DNA of 64,000 nt from positions 62,001-126,000 of the forward strand of contig JXTC01000664.1 of NCBI GenBank assembly GCA_002914845.1. The letters are read 5' to 3'. Position 1 is the first letter of the stretch, and each line of letters begins with the position of its first letter. The stretch is from Trema orientale. Taxonomy: Eukaryota; Streptophyta; Magnoliopsida; Rosales; Cannabaceae. Shown one piece after another: positions 36,881 to 47,800 of the stretch. A program made the position numbers and the translations under genes. The notes beneath the pieces were generated by a model. It was not told the origin of the DNA. It saw only the letters and a list, made by a program, of their open reading frames with translations, and ran no database searches.

Positions 36881-37124
36881 TTAATCCAGTAGGTATTTTT
36901 TTTACCTATAATAAATATTATTTTTTACCTATAATAGGTATTATTTTGTTCAATTAAAAATCAAAACGCACGTCTTTTCATACTAAAAAGTGAGAGAAAA
37001 GTATTAAATAATGAGTATTTAATTTTTTTTCAACTCTCAAACTATGGTAGCTATTAGATGATAATTCAATGGCTAAAAATTAAAAATACCTATAGATAGG
37101 TAAAAAAATACCTACTGAATTAGG
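36881..37124. mobile_element. MITE family A, copy 3 (best-preserved ends)
   Basis: The left end CCAGTAGGTATTTTTTTTAC and right end GTAAAAAAATACCTACTGAA are near-perfect inverted repeats. Internal sequence (CACGTCTTTTCATAC, GCTATTAGATGATAATTC) is related to the copies at 2741 and 32351. About 240 bp long and non-coding. Confidence 0.72.
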
Positions 37125-37404
37125 CAAATCTATTATTTAATGCTTACCGCCAAAATATCAAAAACTTTTTGTCTTCACTGTTAAGGTGGCGGTAGAAGTG
37201 GTAGTGGTAGTGAGTCGTGACTTTGCGCTCTCTATTTGCAATTTGCGTTTGAGAATTCCATATTTGAAGAGGCTTTTCTTTTCCTTTTTCTTTTTTCTTC
37301 GTCTTTTTTTTTTTCAAATGTTCCAAGGGTATGATGTGGATTGTCTTCCTAGAGTTGTTTCGAACTATGAAAAGTCTCAAATTGGAGGTCTTTTCCATTA
37401 ATTA

Positions 37405-37505
37405 ACGCCTTAGTTTAGTTGGTCCAATATTTGAGAGATGTATGTGTGAGTCTGGAGGATCATGAGATTCAAACCTTGGTAGTGACGAGTTTGTGAGTTA
37501 AAAAA
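37405..37505 (+). mobile_element. SINE-like tRNA-derived repeat, copy 1
   Basis: An A-box-like TAGTTTAGTTGGT (37413) and, about 45 bp later, a B-box-like GAGATTCAAACC (37465) precede an A-rich tail at 37500. A similar sequence lies in opposite orientation at 38120-38216. Confidence 0.5.
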
Positions 37506-38119
37506 AATAAAAAATATCTTAGGTGGATTAAGAGTTCATATTAAGCTAAAAGGGTTTGGTTTAAATGGTTACAACAATATTTATCTATGGATGGTTACAA
37601 TGATTTAAGCCGTTAGATCTAATATCCTACGGTGGTGATTAGTTTGGTGGTTGGCCAAAAAAATTTAATGCTATTTATTACCATCAAAAAAATTTAATAC
37701 CATTTTCACTATCCCTAAATTAGAGAGAACATTACTTATTTGTTGTTAATGTTTTTTTTTTTTAAAAGACAACATATTTATAATTATTTAATTATAATTT
37801 TACTTTTCACTTCTATTTTATACTACTAATACTTTTCTTTTTTTTTTTTCCTTTTGTAATGACTAGTACTTTTCATTTACTTCCATTTTTCTTTCCTTCC
37901 TAACAAACATCTTCCCAAAGAAGAAAAAAACAAAAAGAAAAGAGTAGAAAGTTGATCTCTTTTATTTATTTATTTATTTTTTCCTTTTCCTTCTTTTGGC
38001 TGAGATAGTTTTGATTGTAAGTTATTTAGTGAAAATTCTTTAAAAAAAAAAAAATTCAAAAAAATGAAATTTAACTAATGACCATCACTTACTATAAATT
38101 TAAAGGAAAATATCACACA

Positions 38120-38216
38120 CACACTGCTAAAACTGCTAAAACTTGAACCCCTGATCCCTCCAAACTCACACACATGTCTCTAAAGCCTTGGATCAACTGA
38201 ACTAGCCCCAATTGGC
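38120..38216 (-). mobile_element. SINE-like tRNA-derived repeat, copy 2 (inverted)
   Basis: Read on the minus strand it contains GGCTAGTTCAGTTGATCC (A box) and GGGGTTCAAGTTTT (B box) at spacing similar to the copy at 37405. It forms an inverted pair with that copy, about 620 bp apart. Confidence 0.5.
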
Positions 38217-38545
38217 AGATTATTTAGTGAAGACTTCAGGAAATATAAACCAAAATTCTGCAAAACAACCGAGGCAAAGAAATGATCTCCCCGACACAAG
38301 CGAGTACTGGAGAATTCTGTAGCAAGAGAAGCCAAGCAATGCATAATTCACACAGAATTTTTCTAAGCAACAAATTACGTTTCTTCTGCTAAAAAAAAAG
38401 GAAAAAAAAACATTATATTTTGTTTATCAGAGAGAATTTTAATTTATCAATTTAATGTAGTATGACAGATGAGAACGACTCTATTTTTCAATTTAGCCAA
38501 TGAGATTATTCTAGCATAGTGAATTGAAAAATCTGAAACACATGC

Positions 38546-41055
38546 CTAAACAGAACTCCTTAGATATAGGTCATCCTTGTATTTTGAGTACAATGGAAGA
38601 TCAAGAACTCTCTCCGCAATTTTCCTGTCCTCCTGAATCTTCGCTATTAAGCTCTCAAGGGTCGGAAAGTTCGCCTGTTTCATTAAACCATCAAACATTA
38701 GCAAGAAAAACATGACAGGAATGTGCAGGAAGCAATATCTTTCAGAAAAATAACGTTCTTTAAAGGGACTAGTACCTCAGGACGAATGTAGCCAACGATA
38801 ACAAGTCGCAATTCCTCTCCATAAAAATCCTCATTGAAGTCATGAAGCAACCATGGCTCCTGCGATGTAGACTTGAATATAACCAAGAGAGAGGGGGGGA
38901 AAAAAAAAACAATTAAAGCTTTAAGCGGCTAGGATTAGTTTTGTTGGACTCACTATAGTCTTTTCAGTGTTGTTGAAATATGGATTCCAACCAATGCTCA
39001 TGACCATTTTGAAAATCCCACGAGATGCTAATCCAGCCCAACCAAAATATACCCCCGCGGGATGTTCTGACAGGAGAGTTGAACATCCATCGGTGGATAA
39101 ATTAGCTGAAAAAAAAAGGGAGAAGTATACTAATTAGAATGACAGATCAAAATATTTTAGCATGTGGTAATAGGAAATAATTGGGCCCGTAAGTAACATT
39201 TTGGGACTCTTTACCAGTAGGGATTCCAAGTACTTTCGAGCCACGTCCAAATCCCTTAATGACCGGACCGCCAATATACCAAGGTTCCAGTGGCAACGTA
39301 TCTTCTACCCCTGCAAAAAGGGAAGACAGTGATTAATGAAAATGGTTTGTACAGAGAGAAAGAGGTCTATTAGAATAGATATAAGATAAAGATTTTTACA
39401 ATCTTGGAATGGAGGGAGGCCCCACTTTTCAGGTCGCAAATCAAGTAAAGAATTGATCACCTCATCTGCTGTGGTGAAAAGATGGGATTGTTTTGGAAGG
39501 GAGGGCACAGCAACCACTTCCATTTCAGCAGCCTTACCAGCTGTTACACCTGGTCTGAGAAAACAAAACGTAAATATTCACGAGGAAGATTCAGAAATCA
39601 AAATTACCATTTTTTCGAAATATCTTGCAAATAAATAGCAACACTGTCTGTTTATAGCAAATATATTTCTTTGGGCTCAATTTTGTGAAATTGGATATTA
39701 TAAATACAACAGAGAACAGACAAAGTTCCTTTCAGGTTTATACACTTTTAAATACCCAGTCAAAAGTGTGCAAAAATTGACCAATACAGAAACAGAATGC
39801 TCATGTTTTGTGAAGAGAGAAAAAACATCAACCAATATCATTTTTAGAGAACAAAATGGCGGTAAATAACAGATTAGTACATATAAGTTATGCTTGAGTG
39901 CTATCTAGAAGAATGAATCGAGAACTTAAAAGAACTAAAAGTAACGTACAAAGAATCTTCAATGACAAGGCAACCAGAAGGTTCAACATTTAGCCTTTTA
40001 GCTGCTTCAAGAAATCTTCAACAGAAAAACCACGAAGTTAAAGTTTCTAAAGAATAGAAACTTCAATACTAAATAACCAGTAAAACAATCAAAGCTAAAA
40101 AGCATTTTTTGCAACTAACATTTCGGGTGATGGCTTCCCTGCCCTCACTTCATCACCACCAATGATGACAGAAAAGGACTCCTTCCAGCCTACATGTAAA
40201 GAATAATAAATAAACAAACTTTGATATTTTAGATAATTTTCCACTCGAGACAAAAGAAGCAAAACTATTCAAAGGTTTCAGAGAATGTATACCATGATGA
40301 AAAGAAATTTTGGTTTCTATGCTCTCTTTCGGAGAGTTTGAAGCCAATGCCATTGGCACTTTATGACTACTCAAATGTTTAATCAACCTATTGGCACCTG
40401 GAAGTGCTTTAATATTGCACCACCTGCCAGGACAGTCGTAAAGAGCCAATCAACTGTTTGCTCAAGTGCCATCACACACAAACTAAGCATATTATTATCA
40501 TTTATCGCTAATTATGATATTTGAAAGTTATTCAAGAACAAAAGTGCAAAGTCAATGTGTTAGTAATGACATGCAAAATATGCAGACATTTATGCGTACA
40601 CAATCGTACACAAAACGAATGGAGAATAAGTTCAGATAGTTTCTTACTGATTGGAGAACAAAGGTGTGATATCAGAGATTAATTCATTCGCTGTGCAAGC
40701 AAGCTCATAATCTTCGACAATAGCAGCCGCAGCTTCAAGCGGCGTCTTTCCAACTATTTTCTTAGCTTCTCTTCCATCCCATTGCTTTCCATACTTAACC
40801 AGAAAGCCTCTCAAAACATCACTTACAATGCCGTCTGCAATTTAACACGAAAGGAGTCAGAAAAGCACAACGCAAAAAATCACCCATCAAGTATATCACC
40901 ATATATCTACCATAAGAACAAAAAAAAACGTGCCTTCATGACAATCAAAAACTAAAATGCTTTTAGAGCAGTAGCTGACCTGTATTAAGAAGTGTACCAT
41001 CCAAATCAAGGACAACACATTTCGCTAGCTTCTTTAAAGGATTCGCAACCGACAT
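38546..41055 (-). CDS. FMN/FHY: bifunctional FMN hydrolase / riboflavin kinase
   Basis: Ten coding exons join in phase: 41055-40980, 40834-40648, 40423-40293, 40189-40120, 40015-39950, 39554-39400, 39310-39215, 39105-38954, 38859-38776 and 38674-38546, giving 381 residues, close to Arabidopsis At4g21470. The N-terminal half is a HAD phosphatase: VVLDLDGTLLNT (motif I, about residues 14-25), ALASNS (motif II), GKPSPEIF (motif III lysine) and CLVIEDSLPG (motif IV). It dephosphorylates FMN to riboflavin. The C-terminal half (from about residue 235) is riboflavin kinase: GPVIKGFGRGSKVLGIPTAN with the PTAN motif, then EPWLLHDFNEDFYGEELRL with the catalytic Glu region. It makes FMN from riboflavin and ATP. 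A TTTAG directly before the ATG suggests a leader intron. It is head-to-head with the APC4-derived locus. No disabling change was seen. A fragment of exon 2 recurs at 60473-60614. Confidence 0.93.
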
Positions 41056-41271
41056 CCTAAAGATCACACATCGCGTCTCACAGTTAGTGAGGATACGGAA
41101 AACGAAAACCCACTGGCAACACTTGAGAGAACACAAAATTTTGTCACTACAGTAACAAGACTATCAAGACCCACTTCTAACTCTTTAGTCAAACATAATT
41201 GAAGTACCAAACAACTGAAAGTTTTGTGCTGCAATCAATATAAAAACGAATTTTTTTTAATGGGAAGTTGT

Positions 41272-41512
41272 CCTTACTGTTTCAGGTGAGTATTCAGCTC
41301 AAATACTAGACTATCAAAGAGATTACTTAAATCCAAACAAAAATCTTACACTCGGTAACCATGTTCACGATCTCTATCACGTGTTGTGATTGTTATTTCC
41401 ATAAAATAAATACTCTAATAATGTGTCAATTACCAGTAGATCGAGTGGTCAGACCCATGGTTTCTTATTCGATTCCTCGTAAAAACCTACCTAGCGATTT
41501 ACTAGAGTTTCC
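41272..41512 (+). repeat. inverted repeat arm A (about 240 bp)
   Basis: Begins CTTACTGTTTCAGGTGAG and runs through AACCATGTTCACGATCTCTA to GCGATTTACTAG. The reverse complement, about 90% identical by eye with a small indel, is at 42438-42688. The arms are about 925 bp apart and lie upstream of the FMN/FHY start codon. The sequence does not code. Confidence 0.8.
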
Positions 41513-42437
41513 CGCCTAGCAATTTAAGACAAGTAATTTGAGACAAGTAATTTCATTCCCAAACGGCATTGTAATTTGAGACAAATAATTTCATTCCCAA
41601 ACGGTCACTGCTTGGTAGCTAGAGGGAGTAGACAGAGAGGTAGATGACAGATGAGTGATGACTTTGTTTGGATACACGTATAAACATATGCAACCAAAAT
41701 GACCATTGTTTTTGTTAATATGTTTCAAAACAATGAAGCAAGCATATTGTTGTTAATTAATCAAATCTCTTTCCTCAAAGTCAGATATTCTAAGGGTGAA
41801 ATTGAAGCGTTATATGAAATTCTGAGCTGAAGGGTAGTTTCTAAAATAACGAGTTGAATTTACAAAATTAAAAAAAAAAGACCTAGAGGCCCGTATCTGA
41901 AGACTGTTTGAATTTGGATATTCGAATAAGGACAATAGCTCTCTTTCTTGATACTCTCCAATATATAAAACGCAACGTCGTTTCTTGTAAAATTTCACAG
42001 AATATTCATAGACTACTCTTGAATGAGCGAAACTACGAAAAAGATGCGGGAGCTGAAGAGGAACACCCGTGGGCACTTTTGTCTTTAAATTGGTGCAGAA
42101 AGGAAACTCCAAAAGGGGGTGGCATGTTAGGTTAGCCTTTTGAAAGGCCCAAATTGATTGATCCATAATTTTGACCGTCTTTGGTTTCTCAGTCAGTCCT
42201 CTTCTTCAGAGGCAGAGATAACAACAGCTCTTTTTTTAAAAGCCACTTCGAATAAAACAGGTAAGTCTGATCTCGTTATACTTTCTCACTTGGTAAATTT
42301 TCGAAGATTGTACATAATTCTATGGATTGTTTGATTGGGTTGGGTTCCTCTTAACTGGAAGCTCTTGGTATGAATTCTACTTATTTATGTTGTTCATACT
42401 TGTCCTTCCCCACTGCATTTTTTGGGAGGTGAGAAAC

Positions 42438-42688
42438 TAGTAAATCGCTAGATAGGTTTCTACGAGGAATCGAATAAGACCTAAGGGAGCAAATCATGGG
42501 TCTGACCACTCAATCTACCCTTAATTGACACATTATTTGAGTATTTATTTTATGGAAAATAACAACCACAACACATGATAGAGATCGTGAACATGGTTAC
42601 TGAGTATAAGATTTTCATTTGGATTTAAGTAATCTCTTTAATAGTCTAGTATTTGAGTTAAATACTCACCTGAAACAGTAAGTACAAC
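42438..42688 (-). repeat. inverted repeat arm B (about 250 bp), abutting a truncated hAT transposase
   Basis: Reverse-complement partner of 41272-41512. Its outer end (42688) coincides with the point where similarity to hAT transposase stops. The repeat may therefore be the junction sequence of a rearranged transposon, or unrelated DNA brought in by the same event. Confidence 0.8.
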
Positions 42689-43505
42689 TGTCAATGCAAA
42701 AACTTTTGTGATCCCCCAGTCATTTAGGCAATTGATCAGTTCTACAGCCACCATCTCACCTTCGTGGCTAGGAACTTGAATAAAACTGAGGATCCACTTT
42801 TGCATTCTCCAATTGTCATCAATCCAATGAGCAGTCAGACACAAATAACTAATATTTTGTATGGATGACCAACAATAAGTGTTCAGGGACAATCTACGAT
42901 TGGCAAATATCTTCCACAACTTCTTTTTCTCATCCAAGAACAACTGATAAATATCCATTGCAACTGTAAACCTCGAAAGAAAGTCAAACTTCGGAAAGAA
43001 AAACCTAATGGGCCGCTGAAATCCTTTCCCATCAACATGCCTAGAAGGTAACTCATCCAAAATGAAGTATGTACTTATCTCTTCCCTTACTTTCTTCTGA
43101 CTAAACTTTACTAATTGACCACTTGAAGCAACTTCAGAATCAGTAGTCTTCTTAGTAAACTGGAGTATCGATTTCTGTTGTTTCTTATTCTGTTCCACCC
43201 AGTCGCTAAATCGACACTCTCTACATTACATTCTACATGACTCCACAACGTGCTAGTACCACAAAGCTTAGTATTAGCAGCATAATCGAGGTTACAATAG
43301 TTGCATGCAACCCTATCTTTTCCATCAATCATTGTAAAATGATCCCATATACTTGATGTTTTTTTTTACCCAGTCTCTTCTTTTTTTCTGGTCTTTCAAC
43401 ATTACCTGCTTCTTCTTCATTTGATCGTGAACCTTCTGTTTCCGCTATTTCTGTCTCTTTTATCCAATTCTCTACTTGCTCATCCACATTTTCCTCTTGT
43501 TCCAT
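42689..43505 (-). pseudogene. truncated hAT transposase (BED-finger, RICESLEEPER-like), broken
   Basis: The frame from 43505 (MEQEENVDEQ) reads into a lysine-rich stretch. It then loses phase in a run of A residues near 43360. The next frame gives TSSIWDHFTMIDGKDRVACN and a BED zinc finger with paired cysteines (ACNYC) and LCGTSTLWSHV. A second shift near 43200 leads to WSSIQNISYLCLTAHWIDDN and GITKVFALTV, part of the hAT core. The protein stops at arm B of the inverted repeat, so the C-terminal two-thirds including the dimerisation region are absent. This is a dead remnant. It sits in the shared upstream region of FMN/FHY and the APC4 locus. Confidence 0.82.
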
Positions 43506-43940
43506 ATTTCAGGACATAGTCACTCACTCACACTACAACATAATCACAAAACTTCAAGTCTTCAACCGCATATTCCAAACCAACCAGAACCAGGCAAGCA
43601 CAAAGGCACAAAGTAGTGAAGTACAAACTTATTTGAAACTTTGAATATCAATTTACTATAAACATAACTTAAACAGCGAATAAAAAAAAAAAAGGTTAAC
43701 AACGACATAGCAATTAGTAATACCAAGATCAACAATCACTGAATTTCTACGAGGGAGAACCCTAATCTATTTTCCAATTCAGATGCAAATGAAATTGTTT
43801 GAATTTAAACCCCAGAAATTGTTTGAACTTATTTTGGGTAAAAGAATAAAACTGATGCAGAGGCAAGAGAAGAGAAAAGGAGAAGGAAATTTCGAGGCTA
43901 CCTGCAATAGATTGAGTCGAGCTCGTCAATTGCCCGAGCT

Positions 43941-44045
43941 CGTCGATGGCAGAGGAGGACTCTGATGAGTCGAGCTTCAAGCTTCGTCGATGGCAGAGGA
44001 GGAATCTGATTAAGTCAGCTTCAAGCTTCGTCCATGGCTGGAGCT
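43941..44045. repeat. 44-bp tandem repeat, about 2.4 units
   Basis: Units starting at 43941, 43985 and 44029 share CGTCGATGGCAGAGGAGGA and GCTTCAAGCTTCGTC, and the third is partial (CGTCCATGG). They are followed by GAGCTCGTCAATGG, also found just upstream. They lie between the hAT remnant and the APC4 leader and may be the subterminal repeat of that transposon. Confidence 0.7.
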
Positions 44046-44784
44046 CGTCAATGGTTAGAGGAGCTGATTGGATCGCGCATCGTCAATGGCTGCGCAGAGG
44101 AGGAAAGAGCACGGGTCTGAGTTTTCAGTAATATCCTAAAACGATAAAAAAAAAATGGTTTTCTCAATTTTAGTCTTTTTTTTGCGTTGGGCTCGGAAAC
44201 AGTTTTGTGATACAAGCCCACCAAACGAGTATTTATTTTATTGGACTCCCGCGTTTTCAAAGTTTTTGAGTTTAAAAAAGTGGATCCGAATCTGATGCCA
44301 AAGGGGCCCGAGTCTCTCTCAGTTTGAGCTCCATTACTCTGAAAATCCCGCCTTTTATTTTCAATTTCAGTTCACCAAAGCTCTTCCGGTGGCGATTCAA
44401 ACTCTCGCAGTTCCTCCTAGTCCGGTTCAGGTAACCATACATTTCTTCTCCTTCTTCTTCTTCTTCCTCTTGCTCTGTCCTTCAGAAATGGCGCCCTTCA
44501 CACTCGTAATCTGGCGGCATTTTTGCTTTTGTTTTTCTGATTTTGGGTTTCTTCGTTTATCTCCTTACAGAGTCGGGCTTGAGTTTTCATTTTCAGAAAA
44601 ATTTAGTGGATGATCTGCAATTGATAATTCTCTCTTGTATTATTTCACTCTCTAATTAATGTCGTTTTGAATAAATTTTTTTTTTTTCAGCCATGGAAAC
44701 GGACGAGTCCCAACGAGTGGTTCCATTTCAGCTGCAGTTTGACAAACCACTCGCTTCTCAGGTTAATTTCCCGGCTTTACAATC

Positions 44785-44786
<2 letters not shown>

Positions 44787-44816
<30 letters not shown>
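44787..44816. repeat. (TA)n microsatellite
   Basis: About 15 TA units in the first coding intron of the APC4 locus. Confidence 0.9.
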
Positions 44817-44821
<5 letters not shown>

Positions 44822-47800
44822 TGTTTTTACTCTATATGTTTGTAATTGTATCTATTGAGATATGTATGTATACGTTTGCGCATCCTTGGTTTTGGGTTTT
44901 AATTTTTTGAATGATAGATTAAAATAGCAGAGTGGAATCCGGAGAAGGATTTAGTGGCTATGGTCACTGAGGACTCCAAGCTTTTGCTGCATCGTTTCAA
45001 TTGGCAGAGATTGTGGACAATCTCGCCTGGTCATTAGTCTTTCACTTAATGTCTCTCTTGTATCTCTTTAAAAATAATTTTTTTTAAAAAAAATTATTTA
45101 TATGGGTTCCATGATTTACTAATTACTTGTAACTCTATTTTATGAGAAGTAGTTGTTCTCCCATTTGATCCTTAGATGTCTCTTCAGCTTTATATTTTGA
45201 TGTATGGATGCTTTTTTATTCTTAACCTCGGGTTTTTGAATTATGAAGTTAGTTATTATTATTTTCTGATCCCTCCTTTAAAATTTCTATAGGAAGGAGT
45301 ATAACTTCTTTATGCTGGAGACCGGATGGTAAAGCAATAGCCCTTGCGCTTGAAGATGGAACTGTTTCATTGCATGATGTTGAAGTGAGTAGCACAAATT
45401 TCCCCCCTCTTTTATCAAACATAACAGTTTTAATAATTGTCTGGTTTACAAACTGTTTGTGCTAAAACTTAAATGTGAACATTCAAGTATCAGGTAACGA
45501 AAAATTAGCCGTACAGAAATTATAGGGCCATTTATTGTTATGGTTGGCAGGTTCTAGGCAATTGTGTGGTTTCTTGGATGCCTGTAATATATTTTTGGTT
45601 GTTCAAGGCCAGGCTTCACATCCTGTCTTAGCTCAGTAATCAATGACATGTTTCTATTAAAATAAAAAAAAATTCTTTATTCATGCAAAACATACACGTA
45701 CATCCTGATTAATAGATATTAAGTTCTTTCCCCTCCTTTTCCTTTTATATGTTTTTCTAATTATTCCCTTCCTTTTGTTTAATGTCAAGCAGAACGGAAA
45801 GCTGCTAAGAAGCTTAAAGTCCTATACTGTTGCTGTTGTTTGTCTGAATTGGGAGGAAGATGGACAGCAGATTAGAGTATGTCTTTTGCGATTTGACGCA
45901 AACAATTACTCATTTAATTTTATAGACAAATAACTTATTTTGAGAAATATTTTATTTTCTCTTAAACTCTTGGCTAGGAATACGAAAACTTTCCAATTGG
46001 TTTTATGAAATTGGGTTTTAGGATGATTTTGGTAGCATGTCAACATATGAAGATTGTACTTCTCGCTTCTTCCCACCTGCTCCAAGAGTTCCACGGATAC
46101 AGGGATTGGTTTCTGGAGACACCGGCTTCATGGATGATAGTGAATATTCATTTCAAGACCTGTCAAGTTCTTCACAACAACGCTTTAATATTCTTTGCAG
46201 TGGAGACAGAGATGGAATCATTTGCTTTAGTATATTTGGAAGTTTTCCAATAGGGAAAATTGTGAGTAGTCATCTTCTTATCAGAGTAGATATAACATTA
46301 ACATTGGGAACTTAAGCTGGACAATGGTCAAAATGGAGAGTAGATTTACTCGTTACTTCTTGGACTTTGAGTTTTGTACTCTTGCACTTTCTTCTTAAGG
46401 TTATGCCTTATGCAAATCTTTGTAGCACTTTTTTTTTTGGTTATCAAACTTTGTAGAACTTTATGCATTCCTATTAGAAGACAAGAGAAAAGAAAAAGGG
46501 AAAAAAAAGAAAGATGATGGATGAGTATTCATGATTCATTGATTGCTACAGAATGTTTTTGTCTTTGTTTAATGTTGTTGCAGGTTTCCCTCTTGGCCTT
46601 TTCCCATTTATGGACTTCTAGCTATATTCAAATCATGGTTTTTACATTTAATGTGTCTCTTGATCGTGTGTATGATGTCAACTAAATCATTTGTATATGT
46701 TAATATGCCAGAACATACATGCGTGTTGTGTTCCCTCATCTGATACACAAGCTGAATGCCGACTTCTGAATGCTTCCATTCACAAGGTACATTCATCATT
46801 CAATTAATTGAAGTTAATAAATATATTTACCAGAAAATATTGATGCTTGTTGGAATTTTGTAAGAATATATTTGAAAATATGATATTCATGCTTATGGGA
46901 ACCTAAAATTCGCATCATTTAGCTTCATAATGTACCAATGAAAGTTCAGGTCAAAATATTTTGTAGGAGATAAAGTACTGAGAATGAATGTGCTCATTAA
47001 AAATAAAAAAAGAACTCATATACCTCCGTACTTAAGATATTTCATCGAGCTAAGAACCAACTAGTCTCATCTTAGCTCACTAGTCTCATTGCCCAAGCTG
47101 ATATGCCATTGTCATTAGGTTGCTTTGTCAAAAGATCTTTGCCGTTTGGTGGTCATGTGTTCGGGAGAATTAATCAAGAACAGGGAAGAATCAGAAAAAA
47201 AGCAAATGGTTGGGTGTGGTATGCATGGATTGCATTGCTTAGCGCTTGATACTTCGATATTTTGGAAGAGGTAACTTTGATATGGAAACTGGGATAGTCC
47301 AAGGATTGTGTTTTGTCCTCTGACTATATTTACTCTGGTTTATCCTCTATGATTCCTTCTTTTCTTCGTGTGCACTAATAACTGCTTATAAAGATCACTT
47401 GAGAATTTGAGATGAAGTTTATATAAACGTGTATGCATTATGCAATTACCACGTCATTGATTATATTTGCAGTTGCAGATTTGCGGGAATGTTTTTTCCC
47501 TTAAATTTGTGAAGTTTCTAGATAGTCCTACGACTCTTACCAAAGATTTTGTGAACTAGGCTTGTAATATGAAAATGTTAATATAATACTGAAACGGACT
47601 TCTCAATTAAACATCTTTGGTTTAATAAAATATTATTTCTGGTTCTTATATAAAAGGAAAAAAAAATATCAACAATTTATTTTGTTGTACTTCTTTTGCT
47701 TTTTGGCATTGGGCTATGATGCTCCAGAAGGAGAAGCCTCTATCTACCAGTAAAACTACCTTTCTTCTAGCATGGTGTTTGCCAATTTGATTGCTTAGAT

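Noticed and set aside
41810..42166. 118-codon minus-strand open frame upstream of FMN/FHY
   Set aside because: No recognisable motif, and it overlaps a plus-strand chance frame between the inverted repeat arms. It is not supported as a gene.
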